From Allobosea sp. CS1GBMeth4 (GTDB lineage: Bacteria > Pseudomonadota > Alphaproteobacteria > Rhizobiales > Beijerinckiaceae): a stretch of 64,000 bases of DNA. The DNA lies in contig NZ_FYAS01000015.1 of assembly GCF_900185715.1 (NCBI RefSeq), forward strand, positions 1-64,000, in the 5' to 3' direction. Both the position numbers and the translations under genes were made by a program. Positions 27,141-35,624 of this stretch are shown one piece after another (within the stretch, counting starts at the first letter, position 1; each line of letters begins with the position of its first letter). Below the pieces are notes generated by a model. That model saw only the letters and a list, made by a program, of their open reading frames with translations. It did not search any database and was not told the DNA's origin.

Positions 27141-28847
27141 ATGTCAGCTGTCGAAAGCTATAGCGCGGGTCGCGAGGATTTCGCCGCCCTGCTCGAGGAA
27201 TCCTTCACCCGGAACGAGGCCCTCGAAGGGACCGTCATCAAGGGCAAGGTCGTCGCCATCGAGAAGGACATGGCGATCATCGACGTCGGTCTGAAGACCG
27301 AAGGTCGCGTCGCCCTCAAGGAATTCACCGGCCCGGGCCGGGATGAGGAGCTCAAGGTCGGCGACGAGGTCGAGGTCTATCTCGACCGGATCGAGAACGC
27401 GCTCGGCGAAGCCGTGATCTCGCGCGACAAGGCCCGCCGCGAAGAGAGCTGGGTCAAGCTCGAGAAGGCCTTCGAGGCCCGCGAGAAGGTCATGGGCATG
27501 ATCTTCAACACGGTCAAGGGTGGCTACACCGTCGATCTCGACGGCGCCGTCGCCTTCCTGCCGCGCTCGCAGGTCGACATCCGCCCGATCCGCGACGTCG
27601 GCCCGCTGATGGGCCAGCCGCAGCCCTTCGAGATCCTCAAGATGGATCGCCGCCGCGGCAACATCGTCGTCTCGCGCCGCACCGTGCTCGAAGAGACCCG
27701 CGCCGAGGCGCGCTCCGAGCTCGTCGCTTCGCTCGAAGAGGGCCAGGTCATCGACGGCGTCGTCAAGAACATCACCGAGTACGGCGCCTTCGTCGACCTC
27801 GGCGGCATCGACGGCCTGCTGCACGTCACCGACATGGCCTGGCGCCGCGTCAACCACCCGTCCGAGGTCGTCACCATCGGCCAGACGGTCAAGGTCAAGA
27901 TCATCAAGATCAACCAGGAGACGCACCGCATCTCGCTCGGCATCAAGCAGCTGCTCGCCGATCCGTGGGATGGCATCGCCGCCCGCTACCCGGTCGGCAC
28001 CCGCCTGAAGGGCCGCGTCACCAACATCACGGACTACGGCGCGTTCGTCGAGGTGGAGCCGGGCATCGAAGGCCTGATCCACGTCTCCGAGATGTCCTGG
28101 ACCAAGAAGAACGTCCACCCCGGCAAGATCGTCTCGACCTCGCAGGAAGTCGACGTCGCGATCCTCGAGGTCGATCAGGTCAAGCGCCGCATCTCGCTCG
28201 GTCTGAAGCAGACCCTCCGCAATCCGTGGGAGGTCTTCGCCGAGCAGCATCCGGCCGGTTCGGTGGTCGAGGGCGAGGTCAAGAACAAGACCGAGTTCGG
28301 TCTGTTCCTCGGCCTCGAGGGCGACATCGACGGCATGATCCACCTCTCGGACCTGGACTGGAACCGTCCGGGCGAGCAGGTGATCGAGGAGTACAAGAAG
28401 GGCGACATGCTCCAGGCGGTCGTCCTCGACGTCGACGTCGAGAAGGAGCGCATCTCGCTCGGCCTGAAGCAGCTCGGCGGCGATCCCTTCGTGGATGCCG
28501 GCGAGTTCAAGAAGGGCCAGGTCGTGACCTGCGAGATCATCGACGTCAAGGATGGCGGTCTCGACGTCAAGATCGCCGGCACCGACATGACGACCTTCAT
28601 CAAGCGCGCCGAGATCGCGCGTGATCGTGCCGAGCAGCGCCCCGAGCGCTTCGCTCCGGGCGAGAAGGTCGATGCCCGCGTCGTGCTGTTCGACAAGAAG
28701 GCCCGCAAGATCCAGGTCTCGATCAAGGCCCTGGAAGTGGCCGAGGAGCGCGAGGCGATGGCGCAGTACGGCTCCGCCGACTCCGGCGCCTCGCTCGGCG
28801 ACATCCTCGGCGCAGCCCTCAAGAAGGCCAGCACCGACAAGAAGTGA
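27141..28847 (+). CDS. rpsA: 30S ribosomal protein S1
   Basis: A 568-residue S1 protein with six S1/OB-fold repeats. It starts [20 protein letters not shown] after AGGAG at 27131-27135. Repeats three to six show the RNA-binding pattern ([60 protein letters not shown]). The C-terminus is KKASTDKK. S1 helps the 30S subunit capture mRNAs with weak Shine-Dalgarno sequences. The gene ends in a strong intrinsic terminator and is followed by an Hsp70 homologue rather than directly by sppA. Confidence 0.98.
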   Translation: MSAVESYSAGREDFAALLEESFTRNEALEGTVIKGKVVAIEKDMAIIDVGLKTEGRVALKEFTGPGRDEELKVGDEVEVYLDRIENALGEAVISRDKARREESWVKLEKAFEAREKVMGMIFNTVKGGYTVDLDGAVAFLPRSQVDIRPIRDVGPLMGQPQPFEILKMDRRRGNIVVSRRTVLEETRAEARSELVASLEEGQVIDGVVKNITEYGAFVDLGGIDGLLHVTDMAWRRVNHPSEVVTIGQTVKVKIIKINQETHRISLGIKQLLADPWDGIAARYPVGTRLKGRVTNITDYGAFVEVEPGIEGLIHVSEMSWTKKNVHPGKIVSTSQEVDVAILEVDQVKRRISLGLKQTLRNPWEVFAEQHPAGSVVEGEVKNKTEFGLFLGLEGDIDGMIHLSDLDWNRPGEQVIEEYKKGDMLQAVVLDVDVEKERISLGLKQLGGDPFVDAGEFKKGQVVTCEIIDVKDGGLDVKIAGTDMTTFIKRAEIARDRAEQRPERFAPGEKVDARVVLFDKKARKIQVSIKALEVAEEREAMAQYGSADSGASLGDILGAALKKASTDKK

Positions 28848-28882
28848 TCTCGGGCCGCGCAAGGCGGCCTGAGCAGCCATCG

Positions 28883-28916
28883 GCCCGCGCGGAGAGATCC
28901 GCGCGGGCTTTTGTTT
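28883..28916 (+). terminator. Intrinsic terminator of rpsA
   Basis: GCCCGCGCGGA and TCCGCGCGGGC form a perfect 11-base-pair stem around GAGA, followed by TTTTGTTT. It lies 36 bases after the rpsA stop. Confidence 0.93.
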
Positions 28917-28928
28917 CGCCACTCGCGT

Positions 28929-29068
28929 CTTCCCGGGGCGCGGCGAAGCCGCGAGCCCGGAACCCATGAACGCGGCGTTTGCCGGGTTCGCTGTGGCCGA
29001 AGCCCGTTCGATCAGGCGCGGCGTTCATGGGTTCCGGGCTCTTCGCTGCGCGAAGCCCCGGAATGACG
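28929..29068. repeat. Intergenic palindromic repeat, family 2, full copy
   Basis: The left arm carries GAGCCCGGAACCCATGAACG and the right arm CGTTCATGGGTTCCGGGCTC, which are exact reverse complements over 20 bases. Outer arms CTTCCCGGGGC and GCCCCGGAATGACGG also pair approximately. The right arm matches the half copy after dnaJ. This is the best-preserved copy of the family. Confidence 0.82.
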
Positions 29069-29097
29069 GTGGCGGTTCACCGCATCAGGAGACGGAC

Positions 29098-30387
29098 ATG
29101 CAGGACGCGGCGATCGGCATCGATTTCGGCACCACCAACAGCGTGGTCGCGCTCGCTCGTCCGGACGGCTCGGTGACGACCCGCAGCTTCCAGACCCGGC
29201 AGGGCGCGGTCGACGCCTATCGCTCGGCCCTGATGTTCTGGCGCGAGGGCCGGCCGCCGAACGCCCGCGTCACCCATGTCAGCGGCCCGGACGCGCTCGA
29301 CATGGCGCTCGGCATGACGGCCGAGCACCGCTTCCTGCAGTCGCTGAAGACCCATCTCTCCAGCCGCGCCTTCCAGGAGACCCGCCTGTTCGGCAAGCTC
29401 TTCCGGCTGGAGGACCTGATCGCCGTCTTCCTGACCGATTTGTCCGCCGGTCTCGCCGGCCTCGGCGAGCGCAGCGTGCTCTCCGGCCGACCGGTCGTCT
29501 TCGCCGGCGATCGGCCGGACGAGGCGCTGGCGCTCTCGCGCCTCTCGGCGGCCTATGGCCAGGCTGGCATGACCGAGGTCGACTTCGCCTATGAGCCGCT
29601 CGGGGCGGCCTATTGGTACGCACGCGATCTGACGACGCCGCAGACCATGCTGGTCGCCGATTTCGGCGGCGGCACCAGCGACTTCTCGGTGATGCGCTTC
29701 GAACCCGGTGCGAACGGAACATTGCAGGCCGTGCCGCTTTCCCATGCCGGCGTCGGCGTCGCCGGCGACACGTTCGACTACCGCATCATCGAGCACGCCG
29801 TCTCGCCGCTGCTCGGCAAGGGCTCGGACTATCTCTCCTTCGGCAAGCGGCTGCCGATCCCGGCGCATTATCACGCCGCCTTCGCGCAATGGCACCGGCT
29901 CTCGCTGATGAAGAGCCGCGAGACCATGGCCGAGCTCAAGGCCCTGATCCGCGACGCTGTCGAGCCGGGGCGGCTCGAGGATCTGATGACGGTGATCGAG
30001 TACGATCTCGGCTACGAGCTCTACCGCGCCGTCTCGGCGACCAAGATCGCGCTCTCGTCGCAGGCGGAGGCGCAGCTGACCTTCGACCAGATGGGCGTGC
30101 GCATCGACCGCACCGTGACGCGGGCCCTGTTCGAGCGCTGGATCGCCGGGGACGTGGCGGCGATCGAGGGCGCTCTCGACGAGGCGCTGGCCGGCGCCGG
30201 GGTCGCGGCGGACCGGATCGAGGCGGTGTTCATGACCGGCGGCACCTCCTATGTGCCGGCGGTGCGCGCCCTGTTCGACCGGCGCTTCAGCCCGCAGCGC
30301 ATCCATATCGGCGACGCCTTCCGTTCGGTCGCCAGCGGGCTCGCCCTGCTCGCGCTCGACCGGCAGCGAGCGCGAGCCGCGGCCTGA
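29098..30387 (+). CDS. Hsp70 family protein, YegD-like (ATPase domain only)
   Basis: A 429-residue Hsp70 relative consisting of the actin-like ATPase fold without the substrate-binding domain or lid of DnaK. Nucleotide motifs are present: GIDFGTTNSVVALARPDGSV, MLVADFGGGTSDFSVMRFEP, and VFMTGGTSYVPAVRALFDR. Residues about 95-130 form a YegD-type insertion (HLSSRAFQETRLFGKLFRLE). It may act as a specialised chaperone or ATP-sensing factor; its function is not established. The ATG follows AGGAGACGGAC. It interrupts the usual rpsA-sppA neighbourhood and is flanked upstream by a repeat. Confidence 0.92.
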   Translation: MQDAAIGIDFGTTNSVVALARPDGSVTTRSFQTRQGAVDAYRSALMFWREGRPPNARVTHVSGPDALDMALGMTAEHRFLQSLKTHLSSRAFQETRLFGKLFRLEDLIAVFLTDLSAGLAGLGERSVLSGRPVVFAGDRPDEALALSRLSAAYGQAGMTEVDFAYEPLGAAYWYARDLTTPQTMLVADFGGGTSDFSVMRFEPGANGTLQAVPLSHAGVGVAGDTFDYRIIEHAVSPLLGKGSDYLSFGKRLPIPAHYHAAFAQWHRLSLMKSRETMAELKALIRDAVEPGRLEDLMTVIEYDLGYELYRAVSATKIALSSQAEAQLTFDQMGVRIDRTVTRALFERWIAGDVAAIEGALDEALAGAGVAADRIEAVFMTGGTSYVPAVRALFDRRFSPQRIHIGDAFRSVASGLALLALDRQRARAAA

Positions 30388-30529
30388 CCGGACCTCCGGT
30401 TGCGACAACTGCCGCCTTGCCCCTCCAGCATGGCGGAGCTACACCACTGGCCCTATCAGAAATTGCGAGACGGACCGCCGACCGGGTTGTGCCCGCTCGC
30501 TCGGATCCGCTCCAACCGGAGCAGCCGAC

Positions 30530-31498
30530 ATGTCGTCCGATGCCGATCTGCTGGCTGATCGTCGCAGCCTGCGCCGCAAGCTCTCGCTCTGGCGGCTGCT
30601 TGCTCTGGCCGGCGTGGTCGCGCTGGTGGTCGCCGGCGCGCTCGCCTGGAGCGGGCGCCTGCCGGGCAGCACCGCGCAGGCGCATATCGCCCGCGTCACC
30701 ATTTCCGGCTTCATCTCGGGGGATCGCCGCACGCTCGATCTGATCAAGTCGCTCGAGGGCAGCCGCGCCAGCGCCGTGCTGCTCAGGATCGACAGCCCCG
30801 GCGGCACCACCACCGGGTCCGAAGCCGTGCACGAGGCCCTGCGCCGGCTCGCGGCGAAGAAGCCGGTCGTCGCCGTGGTCGACGGGCTCGCGGCCTCGGG
30901 CGGCTACATCGTCGCCCTCGGCAGCGACCGCATCGTCGCGCGCCAGACCTCGCTCGTCGGCTCCATCGGCGTGCTCTTCCAGTTCCCGAACCTGGCGCGC
31001 CTGATGGATACGATCGGCGTCAAGGTCGAGGAGGTGAAGTCGAGCCCGCTCAAGGCCGCGCCGAACGGCTTCGAGCCGCCTTCGCCGGAGGCGATCGCGG
31101 CGCTGAAGCGCGTCGTCGACGACAATTACGACTGGTTCAAGCGGCTGGTCCGCGACCGGCGCAAGCTCGTCGACACCGAGCTCGCCGCCGTCTCCGACGG
31201 CCGTGTCCATTCCGGCCGGCAGGCCATCACCCTCAAGCTGGTCGACGAGATCGGCGGCGAGCCGGAAGCGATCGCCTGGCTCGAGCGCGAGAAGGGGGTC
31301 GGCAAGTCGCTGCCCGTGCGCGACTGGCGGCGGCGCAGCGAATCCTCGTCCTACGGCCTGTGGAGCGCGGGCGAGGCGCTGGCGCGCGCGGCCGGTTTGG
31401 AGACCCTCGCCGTCCTGATCGCGCGCGCAGCCGAGACGCCGGTCGGACTGCGGCTTGACGCGCCCTTGGCGCTCTGGCAGCCTGCCGTCGAAAAGTGA
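30530..31498 (+). CDS. sppA: Signal peptide peptidase SppA
   Basis: A 322-residue single-domain SppA (S49 family) that clears signal peptides left in the membrane. One N-terminal membrane helix (about 21-40) precedes the protease fold: [17 protein letters not shown], then [18 protein letters not shown] with nucleophile S123, [15 protein letters not shown], and the general base probably K175 in [12 protein letters not shown]. Short SppA forms like this assemble into larger rings. ATG 30530 gives a cytoplasmic basic N-terminus. ihfB begins 28 bases downstream. Confidence 0.95.
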   Translation: MSSDADLLADRRSLRRKLSLWRLLALAGVVALVVAGALAWSGRLPGSTAQAHIARVTISGFISGDRRTLDLIKSLEGSRASAVLLRIDSPGGTTTGSEAVHEALRRLAAKKPVVAVVDGLAASGGYIVALGSDRIVARQTSLVGSIGVLFQFPNLARLMDTIGVKVEEVKSSPLKAAPNGFEPPSPEAIAALKRVVDDNYDWFKRLVRDRRKLVDTELAAVSDGRVHSGRQAITLKLVDEIGGEPEAIAWLEREKGVGKSLPVRDWRRRSESSSYGLWSAGEALARAAGLETLAVLIARAAETPVGLRLDAPLALWQPAVEK

Positions 31499-31526
31499 CG
31501 AAGTTACAAGCGGTTATATTCTCCCC

Positions 31527-31811
31527 ATGATAAAATCAGAACTCGTCCAGCGCATCGCCGAGCGCAACACCCACCTCTATCAGCGCGATATCGAGAATAT
31601 CGTCGGCTCGATCCTCGACGAGATCGTCAAGGCGTTGGCGCGCGGCGATCGGGTCGAGCTGCGCGGCTTCGGCGCGTTTTCGACCAAGGAGCGCGCCGCC
31701 CGGGTCGGCCGCAATCCGCGCACGGGCGATTCCGTCAAGGTCGACCAGAAGTTCGTGCCGGTCTTCAAGACCGGCAAGGAGCTGCGCATGCGGCTGAACG
31801 GCAAGGCCTGA
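31527..31811 (+). CDS. ihfB: Integration host factor subunit beta
   Basis: A 94-residue DNA-bending protein that pairs with IHF-alpha (gene not in the window). It begins [20 protein letters not shown] and keeps the beta-arm signature [17 protein letters not shown] followed by [12 protein letters not shown] and the proline-containing tip. The order sppA-ihfB-lapA is conserved in Hyphomicrobiales. Confidence 0.97.
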   Translation: MIKSELVQRIAERNTHLYQRDIENIVGSILDEIVKALARGDRVELRGFGAFSTKERAARVGRNPRTGDSVKVDQKFVPVFKTGKELRMRLNGKA

Positions 31812-31829
31812 TCGGGCCGGAGGAGCGGG

Positions 31830-32165
31830 ATGAAGGCTTTCTTCAAGGCGCTGGTGCTCGTTCCGGTCGCGCTGCTCGTGGTGCTGTTCGCCGTGGCGAA
31901 TCGCGGGGCGGTCCGGGTCTCGCTCGATCCGATCAGCCGCGACGCGCCGGCGCTCGCCTTCGACCTGCCGCTCTTCGCCGTCGTCCTCGCCGCCCTCGCC
32001 GTCGGCATCCTGATCGGCGGCTTCGCCTCCTGGCTGGCCCAGGGCAAGCACCGCAAGGCCGCGAGGCTCAATCGCCGCGAGGCGGAGAAGCTGCGCAGCG
32101 AGGCGCAGTCCCTGCGCGCCGCCGTGCCGGATTCGGCGCTGCCTGCGCTCACCAACCGCGTCTGA
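31830..32165 (+). CDS. LapA (DUF1049) family membrane protein
   Basis: A 111-residue protein with two membrane helices (about residues 5-23 and 45-68) joined by a short loop, then a basic cytoplasmic tail (HRKAARLNRREAEKLRSEA). FAVANRGAVRVSLDPI is the typical first-loop pattern. LapA (YciS) works with LapB in controlling LPS assembly in enterobacteria; the role here is by homology only. It follows ihfB by 18 bases with GGAGGAGCGGG before the ATG, so it belongs to the sppA-ihfB-lapA unit. Confidence 0.92.
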   Translation: MKAFFKALVLVPVALLVVLFAVANRGAVRVSLDPISRDAPALAFDLPLFAVVLAALAVGILIGGFASWLAQGKHRKAARLNRREAEKLRSEAQSLRAAVPDSALPALTNRV

Positions 32166-32174
32166 AGCCCTGCC

Positions 32175-33119
32175 ATGCGCTTTTTCCCGGCCGCCGAGAT
32201 CGACGGCCTGCTCGACTTCCCCGCCCTGATCGACGCGCTGGCCGCGGCCTTCCGCGGCACGATCGTCACCCCCGTGCGCCATCACCACGAGGTCGAGCGG
32301 CCGGATGCGGCGGCGACCCTCCTGCTGATGCCGGCCTGGACCACCGCGGATGCCGAACCGGCCTTCCTCGGCACGAAGGTGGTCACCGTCTTCCCGGGGA
32401 ACGCCGCTCGCAGCCTGCCGAGCGTGATGGGCACCTATCTGCTGATGGACGGCGCCACCGGCACGCCGCTCGCGGCGCTCGACGGCGCCCGGCTGACGCT
32501 CTGGCGCACCGCCGCGGCTTCGGCGCTCGCCTCGCGCATGCTGGAGCGCCCGGACAGCGAGCGCATGCTCATGGTGGGGGCCGGCGCGCTGGCGCCCTTC
32601 CTGGTCAAGGCGCATCGCAGCGTGCGTGCCTTCGAGGACATCGCGATCTGGGCACGCCGTCCGGAGGCGGCCGCCGAGGTCGTCGCCGGGCTGGCGCGCG
32701 ACGGCATCGCGGCGCGCGTCGCCGAGAATCTCGAGGCGGAGGCGCGGCAGGCGGATCTGATCTCCTGCGCCACGCTCTCGCGCGAGCCGCTGATCCATGG
32801 CCGCTGGCTCAAGCGCACGGCCCATCTCGATCTGGTCGGGGCCTTCAACCTGTCGATGCGGGAGGCCGACGACGAGGCGCTGCAGCGCGCCCATGTCTTC
32901 GTCGACACCGAGGCGGCGCTGCACGAGGGCGGCGACGTCGCCGTGGCTATCAGGAACGGCGCCTATACCGCCGGGCAGGTCGCCGGCACGCTGGCCGGGC
33001 TTTGCCGCGGCGAATACGACACCGAGGCCGAACGCGACGACGTGACGGTGTTCAAATCCGTCGGCACCGCGCTCGAGGATCTCGCCGCCGCGACGCTGGT
33101 CTGGCGATCGGCACTCTGA
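32175..33119 (+). CDS. Ornithine cyclodeaminase/mu-crystallin family protein
   Basis: A 314-residue NAD(P)-dependent enzyme of the ornithine cyclodeaminase family. It has TKVVTVFPGNAARSLPSVMG, a substrate-lobe LDGARLTLWRTAAASALASR, the Rossmann turn MLMVGAGALAPFLVKAHRSV and a final DDVTVFKSVGTALEDLAAA. Related enzymes include alanine dehydrogenases, lysine cyclodeaminases and ketimine reductases, so ornithine is not assured as substrate. It begins nine bases after lapA. A GC-rich hairpin follows its stop. Confidence 0.9.
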   Translation: MRFFPAAEIDGLLDFPALIDALAAAFRGTIVTPVRHHHEVERPDAAATLLLMPAWTTADAEPAFLGTKVVTVFPGNAARSLPSVMGTYLLMDGATGTPLAALDGARLTLWRTAAASALASRMLERPDSERMLMVGAGALAPFLVKAHRSVRAFEDIAIWARRPEAAAEVVAGLARDGIAARVAENLEAEARQADLISCATLSREPLIHGRWLKRTAHLDLVGAFNLSMREADDEALQRAHVFVDTEAALHEGGDVAVAIRNGAYTAGQVAGTLAGLCRGEYDTEAERDDVTVFKSVGTALEDLAAATLVWRSAL

Positions 33120-33120
33120 A

Positions 33121-33144
33121 CGCGCGCCGCCGGAGCGGCGCGCG
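33121..33144. terminator. GC-rich hairpin between convergent genes
   Basis: CGCGCGCCGC (33121-33130) and GCGGCGCGCG (33135-33144) make a perfect 10-base-pair stem with a CGGA loop. There is no U-tract on either side. It sits between the cyclodeaminase stop and the end of the DUF3309-like gene. Confidence 0.6.
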
Positions 33145-33156
33145 CCGGCGATGCGG

Positions 33157-33330
33157 TCAGACCCTCACGGCCGGGCCGCCGAGAGCCCCGAGCAGCCACA
33201 GCACGATCACGATCACCAGCACGAGGCCGACCACGCCGCCGAGGCCGGCGCCGCCATAGCTGCGATGACCGTAATACCCGCCGCCGCCCAGCAGGATCAG
33301 CAGCAGGATGATAATCAGGAGGGTGGACAT
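33157..33330 (-). CDS. DUF3309-like small membrane protein (57 residues)
   Basis: Read on the minus strand, ATG at 33330 gives MSTLLIIILLLILLGGGGYY, a tyrosine/glycine turn GHRSYGGAGLGGVVGL, and a second hydrophobic segment VLVIVIVLWLLGAL, ending TGA at 33157-33159. This two-helix arrangement with a GGGGYYGH-type loop is characteristic of DUF3309 proteins of Hyphomicrobiales. The gene is preceded by an EcfG-type promoter, so it is likely a general-stress membrane peptide. Function unknown. Confidence 0.82.
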   Translation of the reverse strand: MSTLLIIILLLILLGGGGYYGHRSYGGAGLGGVVGLVLVIVIVLWLLGALGGPAVRV

Positions 33331-33383
33331 CAGGCAGCCCTTCTTCGTTCGCTCCGCCGCGGATCGGCGGGCAGCGTCCGGAG

Positions 33384-33409
33384 AACGTCGAGCCGCTCGG
33401 GGAAGTTCC
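33384..33409 (-). promoter_or_regulatory. EcfG-type general stress promoter for the DUF3309-like gene
   Basis: On the minus strand GGAAC (33409-33405) is followed after 17 bases by CGTT (33387-33384), matching GGAAC-N16/17-CGTT. The start codon is 54 bases further on. The site lies in the 99-base gap downstream of the orphan Bug gene. Confidence 0.75.
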
Positions 33410-33429
33410 CGCAGCGCCGCCCGCCGGGC

Positions 33430-34416
33430 TCACTCCGCCTGGATGCCGGCCTCGCGGATCAGGTCGCCCCAGCGCTTCATCTCCGCCCGCAGGAAGGCCG
33501 CGAGCTCGGCCGGGCTGTTGCCGACCGGCTCGGCGGCGAGCAGGTCCATCTTGGCGCGCACGGCCGGATCGGCGATCGCCGCCTTGGTGTCGGCCTGGAC
33601 CTTGTCGATGATGGCCTGCGGCGTCTTCGCCGGCGCGAACAGGGCGAACCAGGACGAGACGTCGAAGCCCGGAACGGTCTCGGCGATCGGGGCGAATTCC
33701 TGTGCGGTCGGCGACCGCTTGGCGGTGGTGATGCCGAGCCCGCGGATCGTGCCGGCCCGCACATGCGGCAGCGCCTGGGTGATGTTGTCGAAGATCAGGT
33801 CGATGCGGCCGCCGATCAGGTCCTGCGTCGCCTGGGCCGTGCCGCGATAGGGCACATGCACCATCTTCGTGCCGGACAGTTTCTGGAAGAGCTCGCCGGA
33901 GAGGTGCACGGAGGTTCCCACCCCGGAGGAGCCGTAGGTCAGCTTGCCGGGGTTGGCCTTGGCATAGGCGACGAGCTCGGCGACGTTCTGGACGGGCAGA
34001 TGCTTGCCGATCACCAGCAGGTTCGGCACCATCGCGACCATGGTGATCGGCGCCAGGTCCTTCAGCGGATCATAGTTCAGCTTGGCATAGAGATACTGGT
34101 TGGTCGCGAGGCCGACCGAGACGATCAGCAGCGTGTCGCCGTTCGGCTCCGCCTTGGCGACGGCGTCGGTCCCGAGATTCCCGCCGGCGCCGGCCCGGTT
34201 CTCCACGACGAAATGGGTGCCCCAGCTCTGGCCGAGCCGGTCGGCGACGAGCCGGGCGAGCACGTCGGTCGCGCCCGCCGGCGGGAAGGGCACCACCAGC
34301 TTCAGCGTGCGCCCCTGCGGCCAGCTGCCCTGGGCGCTGCCTGCGACCGGCCAGGCCAGCGTGGCGCCGAGGCCGCCGAGCAGAGCGCGGCGGTCGAGCG
34401 TGATTCGGGTCGTCAT
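33430..34416 (-). CDS. Orphan tripartite tricarboxylate (Bug/TctC) substrate-binding protein
   Basis: A 328-residue exported binding protein with a twin-arginine-like signal (TLDRRALLGGLGATLAWPVA). The core has LVVPFPPAGATDVLARLVAD, VVENRAGAGGNLGTDAVAKA, and LTYGSSGVGTSVHLSGELFQ. It is the second Bug protein in the window and, like the first, has no transporter partner. It shares only family-level resemblance with the one at 9.6 kb. The ATG follows GGAGGAGACATC. Ligand unknown. Confidence 0.92.
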   Translation of the reverse strand: MTTRITLDRRALLGGLGATLAWPVAGSAQGSWPQGRTLKLVVPFPPAGATDVLARLVADRLGQSWGTHFVVENRAGAGGNLGTDAVAKAEPNGDTLLIVSVGLATNQYLYAKLNYDPLKDLAPITMVAMVPNLLVIGKHLPVQNVAELVAYAKANPGKLTYGSSGVGTSVHLSGELFQKLSGTKMVHVPYRGTAQATQDLIGGRIDLIFDNITQALPHVRAGTIRGLGITTAKRSPTAQEFAPIAETVPGFDVSSWFALFAPAKTPQAIIDKVQADTKAAIADPAVRAKMDLLAAEPVGNSPAELAAFLRAEMKRWGDLIREAGIQAE

Positions 34417-34562
34417 GATGTCTCCTCCGGCCGTGGCCGTGCGGAGCTTCGCGCCCGCCTGTACGGCCGGCGCGACGCTGCCGATTCGCGCGGCCCTTGT
34501 CCAGAGCGTCGCCGCGTCGCGCGGGCTTGACCGGCCAGTGGGCTGACTGCGATTCTGCGCCG

Positions 34563-35504
34563 ATGCTGCCCCTGTCCCGCTTCGCCCGTCTGATTCTCCT
34601 GCCGGTGCTGGTCGCGGCCGGAGCGGCCCGGGCCCAGTCCACCGCCGAGGCCGAGGCCAGGACGCGCGCCGCCAACATCGCGGCCTATCCCGACGCCGCG
34701 CGCGCCCTGTTCGGCCAGAAGACCGCGCCCGCCGCCTTGCAGGCGCGTGCCATCGGCTCCTATGCCCGCGGCTGCCTCGCCGGGGCGACGGCGTTGCCGG
34801 TCGAGGGCGAGACCTGGCAGGTGATGCGGCGCGCCCGCAACCGCAATTGGGGCCATCCCGAGCTGATCGCCTTCCTCGAGCGCTTCGCCCGCGAGGTGCC
34901 GAAGGTCACCGGCTGGGCCGGCCTGCTCGTCGGCGACATCTCGCAGCCGCGCGGCGGGCCGATGCTGACCGGCCATGCCTCGCACCAGATCGGGCTCGAC
35001 GCCGACATCTGGCTGACGCCGATGCCGCGGAAGCGCCTCGACAGCGACGATCGCGAGAACATGGCCGCGACCAACATGGCCCGCGCCGACTGGCGCGATG
35101 TCGATCCCAAGGCCTGGACGCCGGCGCATACCCGCCTGATCAAGGCGGCCGCCAGCGAGCCCAGGGTCGAGCGCATCTTCGTCAATCCGGCGCTCAAGGT
35201 CGCGCTCTGCCGCGAGGCCGGCTCCGACCGGTCCTGGCTGAACAAGGTCAGGCCGATCTGGGGCCACAACTATCATTTCCACGTCAGGATGAGCTGCCCG
35301 CCGGGCGCCGCGGGCTGCGACGGCCAGGAGCCGCCCAATTTCGGCGACGGCTGCGGCGAGGAGCTGAGCGGCTGGGTCGAGCGGCAATATCAGGCGATCT
35401 TCCATCCGCCCAAGCCGAAGCCCGGCCCCAAGCCGAAGCCCAAGCCGCCCATGTCGCTCGACGCGCTGCCGGCCGAGTGCCGGCAGGTGCTGGTGTCGCG
35501 CTAG
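34563..35504 (+). CDS. mepA: Penicillin-insensitive murein endopeptidase MepA
   Basis: A 313-residue periplasmic LAS-family zinc endopeptidase that cuts D-Ala-meso-DAP cross-links in peptidoglycan. A signal peptide (MLPLSRFARLILLPVLVAAG, ending GAARAQ) is followed by the zinc ligand motif GHASHQIGLDADIW (H141 and D148) and, near residue 240, NYHFHVRMSCP. Cysteines are spaced as in MepA. The C-terminus ends in an unusual proline/lysine tract (PKPKPGPKPKPKPP) that could contact the wall. ATG 34563 starts the signal peptide. Confidence 0.94.
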   Translation: MLPLSRFARLILLPVLVAAGAARAQSTAEAEARTRAANIAAYPDAARALFGQKTAPAALQARAIGSYARGCLAGATALPVEGETWQVMRRARNRNWGHPELIAFLERFAREVPKVTGWAGLLVGDISQPRGGPMLTGHASHQIGLDADIWLTPMPRKRLDSDDRENMAATNMARADWRDVDPKAWTPAHTRLIKAAASEPRVERIFVNPALKVALCREAGSDRSWLNKVRPIWGHNYHFHVRMSCPPGAAGCDGQEPPNFGDGCGEELSGWVERQYQAIFHPPKPKPGPKPKPKPPMSLDALPAECRQVLVSR

Positions 35505-35511
35505 GAGTGTT

Positions 35512-35620
35512 CGTCATGCTCGGGCTTGACCCGAGCATCTCAGGCCGGGGGAGGCTCCGGGCGGTGCCTTCTCCGTCCGGAGATTCTCGGGTCTGCGCTG
35601 CGCTCCGCCCGAGAATGACG
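35512..35620. repeat. Intergenic palindromic repeat, family 1, full copy
   Basis: It opens CGTCATGCTCGGGCTTGACC and CGAGCATCTC, has a variable middle, and closes GGAGATTCTCGGGTCTGCGC then CGCCCGAGAATGACG. Outer ends CGTCAT and ATGACG are inverted. Sequence is almost identical at both ends to the copy at 37759; the middle differs. It lies just past mepA, between convergent genes. Confidence 0.85.
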
Positions 35621-35624
35621 TTCA

